From the NCBI GenBank assembly GCA_037074615.1, contig CM073519.1, positions 29,285,001 to 29,349,000 on the forward strand: DNA of 64,000 bases, written 5' to 3'. Shown here piece by piece: positions 46,995-59,527 of this stretch. The number at the start of each line of letters is the position of its first letter. The stretch's first letter is position 1. Position numbers and translations under genes: made by a program. The notes under the pieces are model-generated. The model worked only from the letters and a program-made list of their open reading frames with translations, did not search any database and had not been told where the DNA came from. The stretch is from Leucaena leucocephala (Eukaryota > Streptophyta > Magnoliopsida > Fabales > Fabaceae).

Positions 46995-48262
46995 GGTGAG
47001 AGGAGGTGGAATGAATGGTCCAGATTGATTCGTGATGAATAGCTCAGATTGCTTCCTTCCTCAAGAAGCTTTGCCTGCATCATCACGATGACATCACCCT
47101 CCCTGATGACTCACCACTCATGACATCATCTAGGACACCTCAAGGGACACCTCAGGGGTATATGTGGCGAAATGTAGGGCCCTTGGGATACCTCACCAGC
47201 TGACTCAGCCTTTTCAGAGAGTTCTATAGAGTCTTTTCCTGAATGGACGGCCGAGATCGTGCCATGTGTCCTCTTGCTTTTTCTCCTTTTTCTCTAATCA
47301 TGCCATGTGTCCTTTACTTTTCTTCTTTTACTGTAATCATGCCATGTGGCGCATTGTGAGCCCCATTTATTTCCTCTCATGATTCAAGATCACTTTACCT
47401 AGTTCTATCTTGGACCGGGTCACTTTACTTTATTGAAAAAGCACTAAAATATTATTTTAATGCCTCTTGGGCCCACATTACTCTTGGGCTACATTTTTTG
47501 GCCTTTAAATATCATCTTGGGTTTCTAACCAATCCCAAGCACTCTGGTAGTTCAGTTCCTAATGAACATCCTTAGTAAATTACCAAAATGCCCTTACTAC
47601 CTCTTTAGTACTTATAGGGGCACTATTGTCTTTTCATACCTTACCAGAGTATCTCTTGACCCTGGTCAACTATCCAAATACCCTTTATTGTCTGTCTAAC
47701 CTTAGTTAAATAATCATAACACCCTTTGTCTGACTCTGACTTAATGACACAACACAGTGGCATACCTTCAGTGGCATTATCATAATTCTTGATTTTTCTC
47801 GGTCTTTATTAGCCCTGGCCCACATACTTATCTGAAAATATCATTAGGCCTATAAGGTGCCATTCTGGACCCTATGTATGATCCACTATCTTCACGGGCT
47901 CAATTCCCGAGAAATTCCCCTGAAACCTATTTATCGGGTCTTTTAATCCACTATAAATTCTGTAGTAAATTATACAGAACTCCTTTTTGAGCTCTGTCAG
48001 TTTTAGAAATTCTTATATTAATTATAGGATTTTATTGCCATATTTCATCTGATTCTGAGGTCTAAAGCATACTGTATTAATTTTTCCTTTTCTTCAGAAA
48101 TTAATATAAATCTTTCGGGACCTCATATCAAGACTCTGTGTTGCATCAAAATGATCAACATAATTTTCTCTATTTAATGAGACCTTTGCTCAATAAGGCC
48201 TGGTAGCATCCCTTTTTCAGGCTATATACTAGGCTTCTAGGCCTAAAAATTGGGATATGACA

Positions 48263-50839
48263 AAGGCAATACAAGTAATAAGCCCATAATAAGGCCCAAA
48301 TGGCGCCATCATGAGCCCATTAAGGTGAGTAGACAGTTAAGTGGGCCAGAGACCAGAGCAGTCCAGGAAAAGTGTGAAATTATAAAAATGCCCATACTGT
48401 ACCAGTAGTGGATGTAGGTCATTTTGGTCACTCTATACTGGCTAAAAATATGTCATATAGTATAATGAGGAATATTTAGAGCCCATATACACTCTGAGGT
48501 AGTATAAAGAGGTGTGAAATGATAATTTTGCCCTTAGAGTTAATACAGTGCAGTAAATGACACCAAGGGTATTTCGGTCATTTCCCAAGGGATGGATGGC
48601 AGATAAATATTCAGTATATCATTTTCAATGGTATGATAAGCCTAGATATTTATTTCCATGACATAATACATATCCTAGTATATTATAAAAAAATTCAGAA
48701 CAGAAAATAGTCCGGTTGTTGTGAAACTGCTCTGATCGGTACCAGATTGGACTAGAATTTTTCCATAACCTTATTTACATGGGCAGCACGCCACCTAACC
48801 CTCTTAGGTGTCCCATGAGCTGTCCCACATGATGTCATAATTATTCTTTTTAGAAAAAGTTAAATCCAAGATTAAATGTGAGCCTTTAGATCAAATAGTA
48901 ACCAAATCAATCTTGGCCATCCATTTCAACCCAAATTTCTCTATAAATACCTCCCTATTCAGAAAACTTCCACATGCATGGTGAACCATAGGGAAACTCT
49001 TGCAAAATTTCCATTCAACCAAGAAAGAAGCAACCAAAGTGAAGTAACAAGCAAGGTAATAATCTCCCTTGATCTTGAGCTTTGTTCTAGCAAGTTAGCT
49101 CATGGTTTTAAGGGGTTTTCATGCTATATTTCCCTTATGGTTTCTGCTGGAAGTTCTGCTCATATATGGTTAAAATATGAGTTTTATGTTATGGATAGTT
49201 TGGACAAGCTTAAACAAGCTAGAATCAAGTGGTATAAGCTTGGGAATTCAAGTAAATTTGGATTTAGGGTTTTGTGTTCTTGCTAGTACTGTACGTGTTA
49301 CTGTTCATATGATGGAATTTCATGATTTTGATGCTTACAATGAGTTTAAAATTGAAAATTGTGTGGGGATAAAGTAGGAGAACAAGTATTGGAAGCATTG
49401 GAATCAAAATGTGAATTTTTGGAAAAAGGGACATCCATTTCGGTTTGGTGCTTTAGCAATTGGTATGTTTTGATTTTAGAAATTCTGATTTCATTTTGGA
49501 TTCTACATGAAAAATTATGTGGAAATGAACCATGAGAATTTATTTTGGAAAGGTGGAAGTAGGAAACATAAATTAGAGAAAGAAAGAGAGCTAGTAAAAA
49601 CCTAGTCTTGGATTTGGTTTCAAGTTGAGTTGTAACTTGATATTATGTTGTAATGGCTAGGTTTTGACATTTGTGAATGAAGGAAAGCACTTCAAGAAGG
49701 TCTTGACCAAGATAGCTAATAGGTAGCAAGGATACCTAACTATAACTCATGTTTGTTTAATTGTTTTGCTTGCTTGTTGATTACGGTGTTTGGTTTAGCT
49801 TGAGCTTATGTCATCATGTTATGATGAAGTATGAATGATTGCAACTCCTTGCAAGTTATGTCATGACAATATGCATGTTAGAGTTTTCTTATGTACCATT
49901 ATGAAGTAGCTCCCATCTCATGATAACATGTTAAGCATCCAATTATTCATGCATGATAATATAGTTTGTGTAACTTGCTTTGGGATTTCCATGAAATCTC
50001 ATTCCTTCCACATGCATAACTATGTTTTAGGTGCTGGATCCTCTCAAGGGAAAAGAGTAAATGTTTATGAATAAGTTTGTATAATAAGTTACATGACTTA
50101 CATGACACTATGGGATGATATGCTAGTATGCATAGTGTATGATTTCATAAACTTGTTCTGAGGAAGTGGTGATGTGACGATGATCAGCGAGTTTTAGTTT
50201 GAAATTTGGCATGATAAAATTTAAGATACAAAGCTTTAAATGAACACCAAGAACTCCTCATTTGGATAAGTATCTGAATTGTTATGATTTTCCAAAGTTG
50301 GAAGTAAGATCTGGAATTGAGATCGAACGAGTGCTGAGAGGCAGTGATGTTGCCGCAATGATTTCATATAACAAATGAACGATTTTTTCTATAAAATATT
50401 ATGATATTAAAGAGGACGTATAGACCTTCAAATCCATATGTAACACAGTTCATTTGGATAAGTAACTAAAGAGATATTAATTTTTAAAGTTAAGGCAAAG
50501 AAACTGGAACTTCCAAATTTTACCAAATGAACAGTGACTTTTAACCAATAAATTGATTTTGTGTGAACAAGATAACCTCAATTTAATATTTTCCCCTCAA
50601 ATATTTATGAAGTAGCTTTCATTAGAAATTGGAACCACATTATTTTGATTTTTGTACAATGAATTATGAATTTTCAAAGTAGGGTACGTGTTCTGAAATT
50701 ACCGAATGAACAGTAATAGTGAACAGTACCCCTGAGAACAAATCTTTTGGAAATGGATGTTTTCAAAGCAAATGATCATGTAATTGAGTCCAATCACTTC
50801 TAATGGAGTATAATTGAGGTTAAAAGTAAGGATGTGATA
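48263..50839 (+). repeat. D 3' LTR, second part
   Basis: Resumes at AAGGCAATAC after the A' solo LTR. It includes the promoter deleted from the 5' LTR, a leader with CAAG|GTAATAATC near 49054, a perfect hairpin at 49981-50001 and the end GGATGTGATA (CA to TA). GTTGT follows at 50840. Confidence 0.85.
48942..48949 (+). promoter_or_regulatory. TATA box of D 3' LTR
   Basis: TATAAATA in TCTCTATAAATACC; absent from the 5' LTR through the 834-bp deletion. Confidence 0.55.
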
Positions 50840-52293
50840 GTTGTGGCTTACCAATTATGGTCTAACCACCTACCATTGCATTATATTGCTATAGCCTCAT
50901 CATAACTTCTCATATGCGCTCTAACTGCGAGCAATCTATATCAGATCTAACTCTTATCTGAAGAGTGATATGAAAACAAGTTCTTTACTGCTATCTCTTA
51001 CTCTTTCTGTATACAATTTCTTCTGATAGAGTTATAACACTACCACTTTCTTGGTACTTGCTGTAACCCTAACATAAGAAATGACCCTGAGTACTATATT
51101 CACAAGTCTATAGAAATACCTGAGTAACCCCAATCATACTGTAACAACTGTCCCACTTACTAAGACTGCCTCTCATCCTGGGTACATTCTTATTGCATGT
51201 CGTATGGTTTAGGAGCAACATAACTTTCTTATCTCATCACAAACTTTACCCTACATGTACTGCATGAGGGGAGTATTCATAGCATACTCTAACATGCATG
51301 TCATCATATGACAACTGTAAGGAGATATAACTATTCATCATAACTCATGGCAACATAATCTATATTATCATCACATAAATTTGCTCAACCATCCATCATA
51401 CATACATTACAATTAAACATTCTTTCCTCCATCACATCATCTTCCATATTCCAAACATTCATTTAGGAACTTGAAATAATTACTCATTTAACTTAGGCTA
51501 CCACATTACCCTCTTACTAGGGTATAGACTCAACCCTTCATTACCCTTTCTTACATAGGGAATATGGGAGTCACTTTATCTTTGAAACTGTAGCTACCTT
51601 TCTCTCTTTAAACATTATAAACTTCTTTCTTTGTAACAGAGAATTCAATCCGTGAGCTAACTTCTTAGTCATTCAACTCTCAACTATCTCTTAACTCTTT
51701 CTTTCTATCAGTCTTAGTCTACTCTAGACTAGACTGTAGTTTCCCTGTCTTGGGAATATCAGCTTTCTATCTATTAATCATCTTATCTCTAACTATTGAT
51801 TCTTTTGTTCAGGAACATTAGCTGAACAAATTATTTCATAATGTATATCTATTCACATAGAGGATCTACTTCTAAACATTGTCTTAAACTAATCTTTCAT
51901 ATCTCCTTATTTTATACTATTTGTCTTGATTATGCTCTGTACCAATCCTCTAGTTGATTAACTGTAACCAGGTTGATACCTTTATTATCATCACCACTAT
52001 AACATCTGGCAGCTTCCCTTGACCTGGGAATGATAAGCTCCTGTCTCTATCCATAGTGGAAACTGCTCCTCAGACGTTATTCTGCTTAGTCCAACCACAT
52101 CGTGCTAAGAAACAAGAGACCTCGGTGGTAACGGCTGACTAAGACTAACTACTTCCTTGAAGATTACCTTGTACCACTGTAAGGTATATGGTACTATTCT
52201 ATCCATTTGGGTGTCACTGTCTCTTAGTAGTGAACACCATCCCCTATCTTCTACTAGGGGGAGAACCTCTTAGTTCAAATCTCTAACTATGCC

Positions 52294-52426
52294 AGAGCAT
52301 CACTGAGCCAAAACCTTTTGTTCTGTGCCATAACCCTTTGCTCTATACTAGAACCCTCTCGATTCTGTACCAGAACCATATGCTCTAAGCCAGAATGTAC
52401 CATAATCTTATGCTCTGATACCAAAA
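52294..52426 (-). repeat. Primer-site-like tandem array
   Basis: About six units of 19-22 bp (plus strand, such as GCCATAACCCTTTGCTCTAT and ACCATAATCTTATGCTCTGAT). The outermost unit is the true primer site. On the sense strand each unit resembles TTTTGGTATCAGAGCAAAGG. Confidence 0.7.
52412..52423 (-). other. Primer binding site of A
   Basis: Sense-strand TGGTATCAGAGC, three bases from the 5' LTR end, unmutated. Confidence 0.85.
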
Positions 52427-54344
52427 TGAAACATCCTCATTTTGTTATGTCTTATGGACCAAATGGTAGCATCTAGAACCAATTCTAAGGCTATTGAAGT
52501 CAAATTACTCAATCTGGAATTTTACTCTTAGCGAGTACTGTTCACGGCATAAATTCCAGTGGAATGACCTGACTTCGAAAAATCATAACTAATTCTAGAA
52601 AAATCGAAATGAAGTGGTTGAAATTGATACATGAAGCTAACATAATGCTCGTTCAGGGACAAACAACTCATTAACCATGCCTTGACTAGGTCAACATCAT
52701 TAAACATATAAAGTTTACTGTTCATCCAGCATTTTTCCTTGACTCCAGAATTTTGGTCCCAACATTTGCACTATCCAATCCCCAGCTTCCCTTCATGCTT
52801 CTTCAATCTTTCCTCATCTTAAACCTATGGTATTTGGATTACATGGAAGGGGGTGAGATTTCTGGGAAAATCTCAGTAGCAAACAGAAACATACAATGTA
52901 TGCAACTATATGCTTGATGTTACTATGTGTGTACTTAATGATCATGCTTGCATCATGATAACATACATGCTTCCATGTTACTTAAATATAACATATGGTC
53001 ATAGTATAAAAATAAACAGAGCATTACTTAATCATACATGCTTCACATCATCAAGGTAAGTAAATATCACATAAAACATCCAAGCAGTATAAGCATACAA
53101 GTAGGTAAGTTTACTACTTGGCATGCAGCCTTTCCTTCCAGCTCTTAACCTTGTCTCTAAGGTCCCTTCTTTTCATAAGTCAGAGCCTATACATAGCATA
53201 ATAATATATTTATTATTATCCAGTATAGCTCTACTTACCTCATGCTTAATTAGGGGTAATATTCTTAGTCTGACATTCCTCTGGCTTTCTTTCTACCTTT
53301 ATCTACCTTTATTCATAGAGATATTTCTCTATTCTAACCACTAAGAGCAATCCTCTACTTTATTAGAGTAGGGACTAGATAACTTACTTACCTCATTCCT
53401 AAGCTCTGCCCAATCCCTTAGCTCCTTAGACTGCTCCTGGCTCCACCAGAACTCCTCCTTTTTTTCTCTTCCTTCCTTTATTTCTCTCCTTCTCTCTTTC
53501 CCTCTTATTTATCTTCTTTAGCCATACTTGGCCATGGCATGGAATGGGTGGGGAGTGGGGTATTTATAGGTGAGTGTAGGTGGAATGGATGGCTCAGATC
53601 GAATCGTGATGAATGGCCCAGATTGCTTAGCTTCCTCAAGAAGCTTCGCATGCATCATCACGATGACATCATCCTCCTTTATGACTCACTAATATGACAT
53701 CATCTAAGGACACCTCAGGGGTTATGTGACACAATTGGTGGGGCCCTTGGGACACCTCACTAGCTGACTCAGCCTTTCTAGAGAATTTCAAAGTCTCTTC
53801 CTAGAATGAGCAGCCGAGATTGTGCAACGTGTCCTTTTTACTTTTTCTCCTTTTCCTAATCTCATGACATGTGTCCTTAACTTTTCTTCTTTTCCTATAA
53901 TAATGCCATGTGGCGTCTTGTGGGTCCCATGAGGACACCTTTCATGCCACCTCATACTCTAAAGTCATATCTGATCACTGTTCCCAGTTTTATCCTTAAC
54001 CGGGTAACTTTACTTTATGGAGAAGCACTAAAATATTTTTTTAATGCCTCTTAAACTCCATAATCCTTGGGCCTACGTTTTTAGGCTCTTGGATTGCTAT
54101 CTTGGATTTCTAACCAAGCCTAAGCACTCTGGTGGCTCAGTTCCCACTAAACACCTCTTACTTTTCCATTATGCCCACAGGGACTTTTACTATTAATGAT
54201 TTAGTCCCTGAATTTTCACTTTCTTGCAGTTTAGTCCCTGAACATCATTTGTATACTCCTGAAACTCCTGCACAATAGGGTCTAGTAGCCTACCTTTTTC
54301 AGGCTACATACTAGGCTTCTAGGCCTAAAAATTGGGATATGACA
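52427..54344 (-). repeat. 5' LTR of the A element
   Basis: 1918 bp, sense start at 54344 (TGTCATATCCCAATTTTTAGG), end at 52427 (GGATGTTTCA). Hairpin at 52854-52875, donor-like GAG|GTAAGT near 53391, TATA box at 53561. It differs from the 3' LTR by about 50 bp in length, so it is much older than C. Confidence 0.87.
53561..53568 (-). promoter_or_regulatory. TATA box of A 5' LTR
   Basis: Sense-strand TATAAATA upstream of a GA-rich leader. Confidence 0.55.
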
Positions 54345-55460
54345 AAAGTGATAGGAAAGGTGTAAATGCCATAGAAGTTTGGCATATTTGCATAGAGCTA
54401 TGTAAGATGATAGACTAGGAGATATCCAATTTTTGCCAGATATGCCATGTTATGGCATGAAAGATACGAAATGAGAAATGCTATGAAGAGTACATAATGA
54501 GATATGTTATAAGAACTATGTATGGAGAAGTATGATATGAAGTGACTTTATAGTTAGCCTTGTAAACAGATAGAGAGTCTTTCTTTTTGAAAGGGATAAG
54601 ATGTTTGAATGTTAAGCTACATGTTAAAGAGCAAATGAGAGCTTTCACTCCTTGCATAAAATGCCAGGCATTATGTTATGCTATGTTATGTTTGTAAAAT
54701 ATGCTAAAGCTCTGAATGTTAGAGTAGTGCAAGCTCTATGTGATAGAGCTGTGTAAGCTCTGAGTGTTAGAGCTGTGCATATTAAGAGAAGCAATGCTTG
54801 AGCTCTGATGTTAGAGCTTTACATTCATGAGTCGGTATGTAGTCCTACAATATGTTGGCCAGGCATTATGCATGTTTGAGTATGTGCTCCTATATGCTCC
54901 TATATGATCCTGTTTAGCAGTAGAGCAATAAAAGAAAGAATAATGATATAAGTCCTCTCTCTATATTATGATGAGTTATTAAAGATGATCAGAAGTATGA
55001 TAATATGAAAATGAGAGATAAACTTATGCGGATGTTCAGAGAATTCTGCTAGATACTCAGATGAGCAGTAGGTGATTGCACTAAGAAGTATGATGAGTCG
55101 TTAATAGAAACTCTAGAGTATAGTAGTATATGAGGGAGTTTCATATGAAAGAAATAGACACTGCTCACAAATTTAGTATGGTGAGAAGTCTATATGTAAA
55201 TATATGCATAGCAAGAAAGTAAGTAATAGAATAAATTAGGGTTTAACTCTGATTGAGTTGATTTATGACAGAAGATTGATCATAGTAAAGATATAAAGAT
55301 TTTGCGGACATGAAAGGTACTCTGCTAAGATGTCAAAATAGAAAATGAGAAGTAGATACCCCAGTCCTTATTCTAAAAGAAGATAAGGATATGTATCCAA
55401 AATTTTTGACTGAGGTATTGAGTAAATTTTGAGGACAAAATTTTTTTAAGGGGGTAGAAA
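54345..55460 (+). mobile_element. Element X internal region, segment 4
   Basis: Resumes X after the A element and is colinear with about 33900-35150 of C, but without the chromodomain tail. It carries the stem-loop array at 54708-54818 and ends in AAGGGGGTAGAAA (55448-55460), the polypurine tract. Confidence 0.8.
54708..54818 (+). other. Stem-loop array, X copy
   Basis: Hairpins at 54708-54725, 54732-54750, 54756-54774 and 54801-54818 with the same 24-nt period as in C. Stem changes relative to C keep or improve pairing. Confidence 0.75.
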
Positions 55461-58356
55461 TGTCATATCTTAAATTTTCCCTATCTATATAATACTGATA
55501 GTGGAAAGATGTTTGGAAATAATTATGATGAAGATCAAAAGAAATGATAAAGGTTTGATGAGTATTGAAGAAAGAGAAGGACCTAAACGCAAAGTAGAAA
55601 AGGTTAAAGGCCAAAAGTGGTAATTTCCAAAAGTTAAGGGATTTAAATATAATTAAGTAAAAAGTTCAAGGGCAAAATTGTAATTATAGAAAGATTAGCC
55701 TGGAAAGGGTTATAACTGCCTGGAAGTTTTTCAGTCCCACATTCAATCAATAAATAGATGAAGTTACACTGGTTAATCTGGCATGATACAGGAATTTTAT
55801 TAAGGCTCCATACAGCAGAAAATTATCTGATAGTCTAAAAGTTATCTGAATTTTTATCAGATTCCATAGACATTAGATATAAGTGGGGGAATTACAAGAA
55901 AGTAGGCCCTATAGTGTCAGATGTTATGAATCTGACCTAACCCTGGAAGAAGTCCTGTATAAAAAGTTATTCCCATAACAGTGAATTTTGACGGGAGTTT
56001 GATAATACTCGTGATCCAATAATATAACTTGTCGATATGTGAGCTGGGATAGAATGAGATCAGATGACCTTATATATAGGCCCATGATGATGCCAAGGAG
56101 GGCCCAAAACTCAGGGTACCAATTCATCAGTGGAAGGAGCCAGTGTCTAGAAAAAGTATAAAATTACAAAAATACCCCTGGATGCCTAGATTGTACTAGA
56201 GATGGATGGAGGGCATTTTGGTCATTTGGAATAAATATGATTAGTTGAGCCAGTATATGCCCTGAGGCAATACAAAGAGGGGTGAAATGACAATTATGCC
56301 CTTAGGGTTAGTACAGTGCAAGACAGGACACCAAGGGTATTTTGGTCATTTCCCAAGGGATGGATGGTAGATAAATCTTCGGTATATCATTGTCAGTGGT
56401 ATGAGAAGCCTAGACATTAATTTATAGGACATAATACATATCCTGGTATATTATAGAAAAATTAGGAGTAGAACATAGTCTGGTTGTTGTTAAACCTCTC
56501 TAATCGGTATCGAATTGGACTAGGATTTTTCCATAAGATTCCTTAAATGGACAGCCTGCCACATACCCCTCTTAGGTGTCCCATGAGCTTTCCCACATGA
56601 TGTCATAATTATTTTTTTTAGAAAAAGTTAAATTCAAGATTAAATGTAAGCCCTTTGATTAAATAGTATACAAATCAATCTTGGCCATCCATTTCAACCC
56701 AAATTTCTCTATAAATACCCCCTCATTTTAGACCTATTTGGCAGCCTCAGAACCATGGGAAAACTCTTGCAAAATTTCCACTCAACCAAGAAAGAAGCAC
56801 ACAAAGTGAAGCAACAATCAAGGTAATCATCTCCCTTGATCTTGAGCTTCGTTCTAGTAAGCTAGCTCATGGTTTCAAGGGGTTTTCATGCTATAGTTCT
56901 ATTATGTTTGCTGCTGGAAGTTCTGCTCATATATGGTTAAAATATGAGTTTTATGTTATGGATAGTTTAGACAAGCTTAAACAAGCTAGAATCAAGTGGT
57001 ATAAGCTTGGGAATTCAAGTATGTTTGGATTTAGGGTTTTGTGTTCTTGCTGGCACTGTAGGAGAACAAGTATTGGAAGTATTAGAATCAAAATGTGAAT
57101 TTTTGGGAATCAAGGGCTTCAGTTTGATTTGGTACTATAGTAACTAAAATGTTTTGGTTTTGGAAATTATAGTCTCATATTTGGATTCTATATGAAAAAT
57201 TATGTGGAAATGAACCATGAGAATTTATTTTGGAAAGATGGAAGTAAGAAACATAAAGTAGAGAAAGAAAGGGAGCGAGTGAAAACCTAGTCTTGGTTTT
57301 GTATTCAAGTTGAGTTGTAACTTGATATTATTGTGTAATGGCTAGGTTTTGACATTTGTGAAGGAAGGAGAGCACCTCAAGAATACCTTGACAAGGATAA
57401 CTAAGAGGTAGCAAGGATACCTAACTATAACTCTTGTTTGTTTAATTGTTCTGCTTGCTTGTTGATTATGGTGTTTGGTTTAGCTTGAGCTTATGTCATC
57501 ATGTTATGATGAAGTATGAATGATTGCAACTCCTTGCAAGTTATGTCATGACAATATGCATGCTAGAGTTTGCTTATGTACCATTATGAAGTAGCTCCCA
57601 TCTCGTGATAACATGTTAAGCATCCAATTATTCATGCATGATATTATAGTTTGTGTAATTTGCTATTGGGATTTCCATGAAATCTCATTCCTTCCACATG
57701 CATAACTATGTCTTAGGTGCTGGATCCTCTCAAGGGAAGAGAGTAAATGTTGATGATTAAGTTTGTATAATAAGTTACATGACTTACATGACACCACGAA
57801 TTGTTATGAGTTTCCTAAATTGGAAGTAAGATCTAGAATTGAGATAAAACGAGTGCTGAGAGACAGTGACGTTCACACAATGATTTCATATACCAAATGA
57901 ACACAATTTTCTATGAAATTTTATGAGCTTAAAGAGGACGTCAAGAGCTTCAAATCTATAGGTAATACAGTTCATTTGGATAAGTAACCAAAGGGAAATA
58001 ATATTTTGAAGTTCAGAAAATAAATTGGAACTCCAAATGTTACCAAATGAGCAGTGATTTTTAACCAATAAACTGATTTCGTGTGGATAAGTGAACCTCA
58101 ATTTCATATTTTTCCCTCAAATATTTATGAAATAACTTTCATTAGAAATTATAACCACATTATTTCAATTTTTCTACAATTAATTATGATTTTTCAAAGT
58201 AGGGAACATGTTCTAGAATTACCAAATGAACAGTAAAATGAACAGTACACAAGAGCAATTCTTTTGGAAATTAATGTTTTCAAAGCAAATGATCATGTAA
58301 TTGGTTCCAATCACTTATAATGGATTATAATTGAGGTTAAAAGTAAGCATGTGACA
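55461..58356 (+). repeat. 3' LTR of X (B/D hybrid)
   Basis: 2896 bp from TGTCATATCTTAAATTTT to AGCATGTGACA. The first part is group-B-like (CTATCTATATAATACTGATAG, and the GGGAGTTTGATAATACTCG block). From the TATA region on it is group-D-like, including the hairpin at 57667-57687. No clear target duplication can be scored, because the left end of X is missing. Confidence 0.8.
56710..56717 (+). promoter_or_regulatory. TATA box of X 3' LTR
   Basis: TATAAATA in CTCTATAAATACCCCC. Confidence 0.55.
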
Positions 58357-59527
58357 CCATGCATGACATCATTTAGGGGCATGTTTGGCTAGAAAAAAAT
58401 GAAATATACTGATAAGAAAAATTCCAGTTTAGTCTGATACAGATTGGAGCAGTTTCACAAAAAGCAGATTGCAATCTGTTCCTAATTTTTATAATATTCG
58501 AGGATATGTATTCTGTCTAGGAAACTAGTGTATAGGTTTCTTATACCATTGATATTGTTAAACTGAGTATTTATCTACCATCCATCCCTTGGGAAATTAC
58601 CAAAATACCCTTGGTGTCCTTTCTTGCACTACATTAACCCTAAGGGCATAATTGCCATTTTATCCCTCTTTGTACTACCTCATAGCATATACTAGCTCTA
58701 ACTAATCATATTTATACTCTATGGGACCTTCCTAGCCTATCCAAAATGACCAAAATGCCCTCCATCCATCACTAGTATAATCTGGCTACACAGGTGCATT
58801 TCTGTAATTTCGTACTCTTCCTGGGTTAATCTGGACTCTGTCCCACCTAACTGTCCAGTCACCTTATTGGGCTTATGATGGTTCCATTTGGGCATTAGTA
58901 TGGGCTCATTGCCTTTATGGCACAAATCCCAATGAATCTCTTTCGACTATATTTATTGGGCATTTTATTCCACCATAAATCTTCGTAAGAATTCTACAAG
59001 ATTCCTTTTATGACTCTGTTAATTTTATAAATTCTTATATTAAATTTAAGAATTTATTATAATGTTTCATCTGATTCTAAAGTCTGAAAAATACTATAAT
59101 AATTCCTTATGACTTTAGGAATTTATATCAATTAATCGGGACCTCAAAACAAAATTTTATGACTCCTTAAATTGACTGCAATAACTTTGTCTATCTACTA
59201 GTAAAATTTGGATTTAATTTGATTGCGGGAATTTTTGAGCCCTTTTCGGTTCAACTTTCTCATTATTATATTTAGGTCCCTGACTTTTTACTTGTTTACA
59301 TTTAGGTCCCTAAACTTTTGATAATTAGCACTTTTGGCCTAACTTTTGTTTCTACTTTAACTTTTTACCTTCAACCTTTTCTAATTTGTGTTTAGGTCCC
59401 TTAACTTTCCTTAGTTATTAATCCCTTTCTTTCCTACCTCAATCTGATACAGTTTATTCTAAGAATATCATGTTTATTTCATATAAATTGTACAGTTACA
59501 TCAGGTAAGAAAATTGGGGATATGACA
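58357..59527 (-). repeat. Inverted D LTR fragment
   Basis: The sense start TGTCATATCCCC is at 59527. It follows group-D U3 for about 1.17 kb and stops at 58357, directly against the end of the X LTR. It is truncated before its promoter. No primer site, polypurine tract or duplication is visible. Confidence 0.7.

Larger units (their letters stand above)
40547..48262 (-). mobile_element. A' solo LTR (long variant), split
   Basis: On the minus strand it starts TGTCATATCCCAATTTTTAGG at 48262 and ends near 40547, where the terminal bases are eroded. After removing the B solo LTR it is about 2.62 kb, 0.75 kb longer than other A LTRs. The extra sequence is mainly in about 47560-48190. Flanks AAGGA and AAGGC look like a mutated target duplication, and D LTR sequence continues on both sides. 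Confidence 0.75.
15802..50839 (+). mobile_element. D element, autonomous-type Tekay/Del chromovirus, decayed
   Basis: Bounded by a perfect target duplication GTTGT (15797-15801, 50840-50844) inside A internal sequence. The order is 5' LTR, primer site, an upstream acidic ORF, gag, pol ending in a chromodomain, a truncated LTR copy, a duplicated A-internal segment with a second LTR start, and the 3' LTR. Insertions of a B solo LTR, the C element and an A' solo LTR break it up. The 3' end of pol, the polypurine tract and the first part of the following LTR are deleted at 27519-27525. All coding parts are pseudogenes. Confidence 0.85.
50845..52426 (-). mobile_element. A element internal region, 5' part
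   Basis: Sense (minus) sequence starts at the primer site, runs through a tandem array of primer-site-like units, then follows the non-coding core of C (shared block near 32270-32360, equivalent to about 51500-51600 here). No gag or pol frame is present. Confidence 0.75.
13008..54344 (-). mobile_element. Full-length non-autonomous A element, split by D
   Basis: In minus orientation the 5' LTR is 52427-54344, the primer site 52412-52423, the internal region 50845-52426 plus 14874-15801, the polypurine tract about 14874-14892 and the 3' LTR 13008-14873. The flanks GAAGT (13003-13007) and AAAGT (54345-54349) are a target duplication with one mismatch. X sequence continues on both sides. The internal region is only about 2.5 kb without the D insertion and has no gag or pol, so it depended on another element for mobility. 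Confidence 0.85.

Noticed and set aside
46827..47042. 71-codon Ser/Phe/Leu-rich frame
   Set aside because: Translation of the CT-rich leader complement of the A' LTR.
52294..52426. CRISPR-like array
   Set aside because: Units are degenerate and contiguous without spacers, in a plant retroelement leader.
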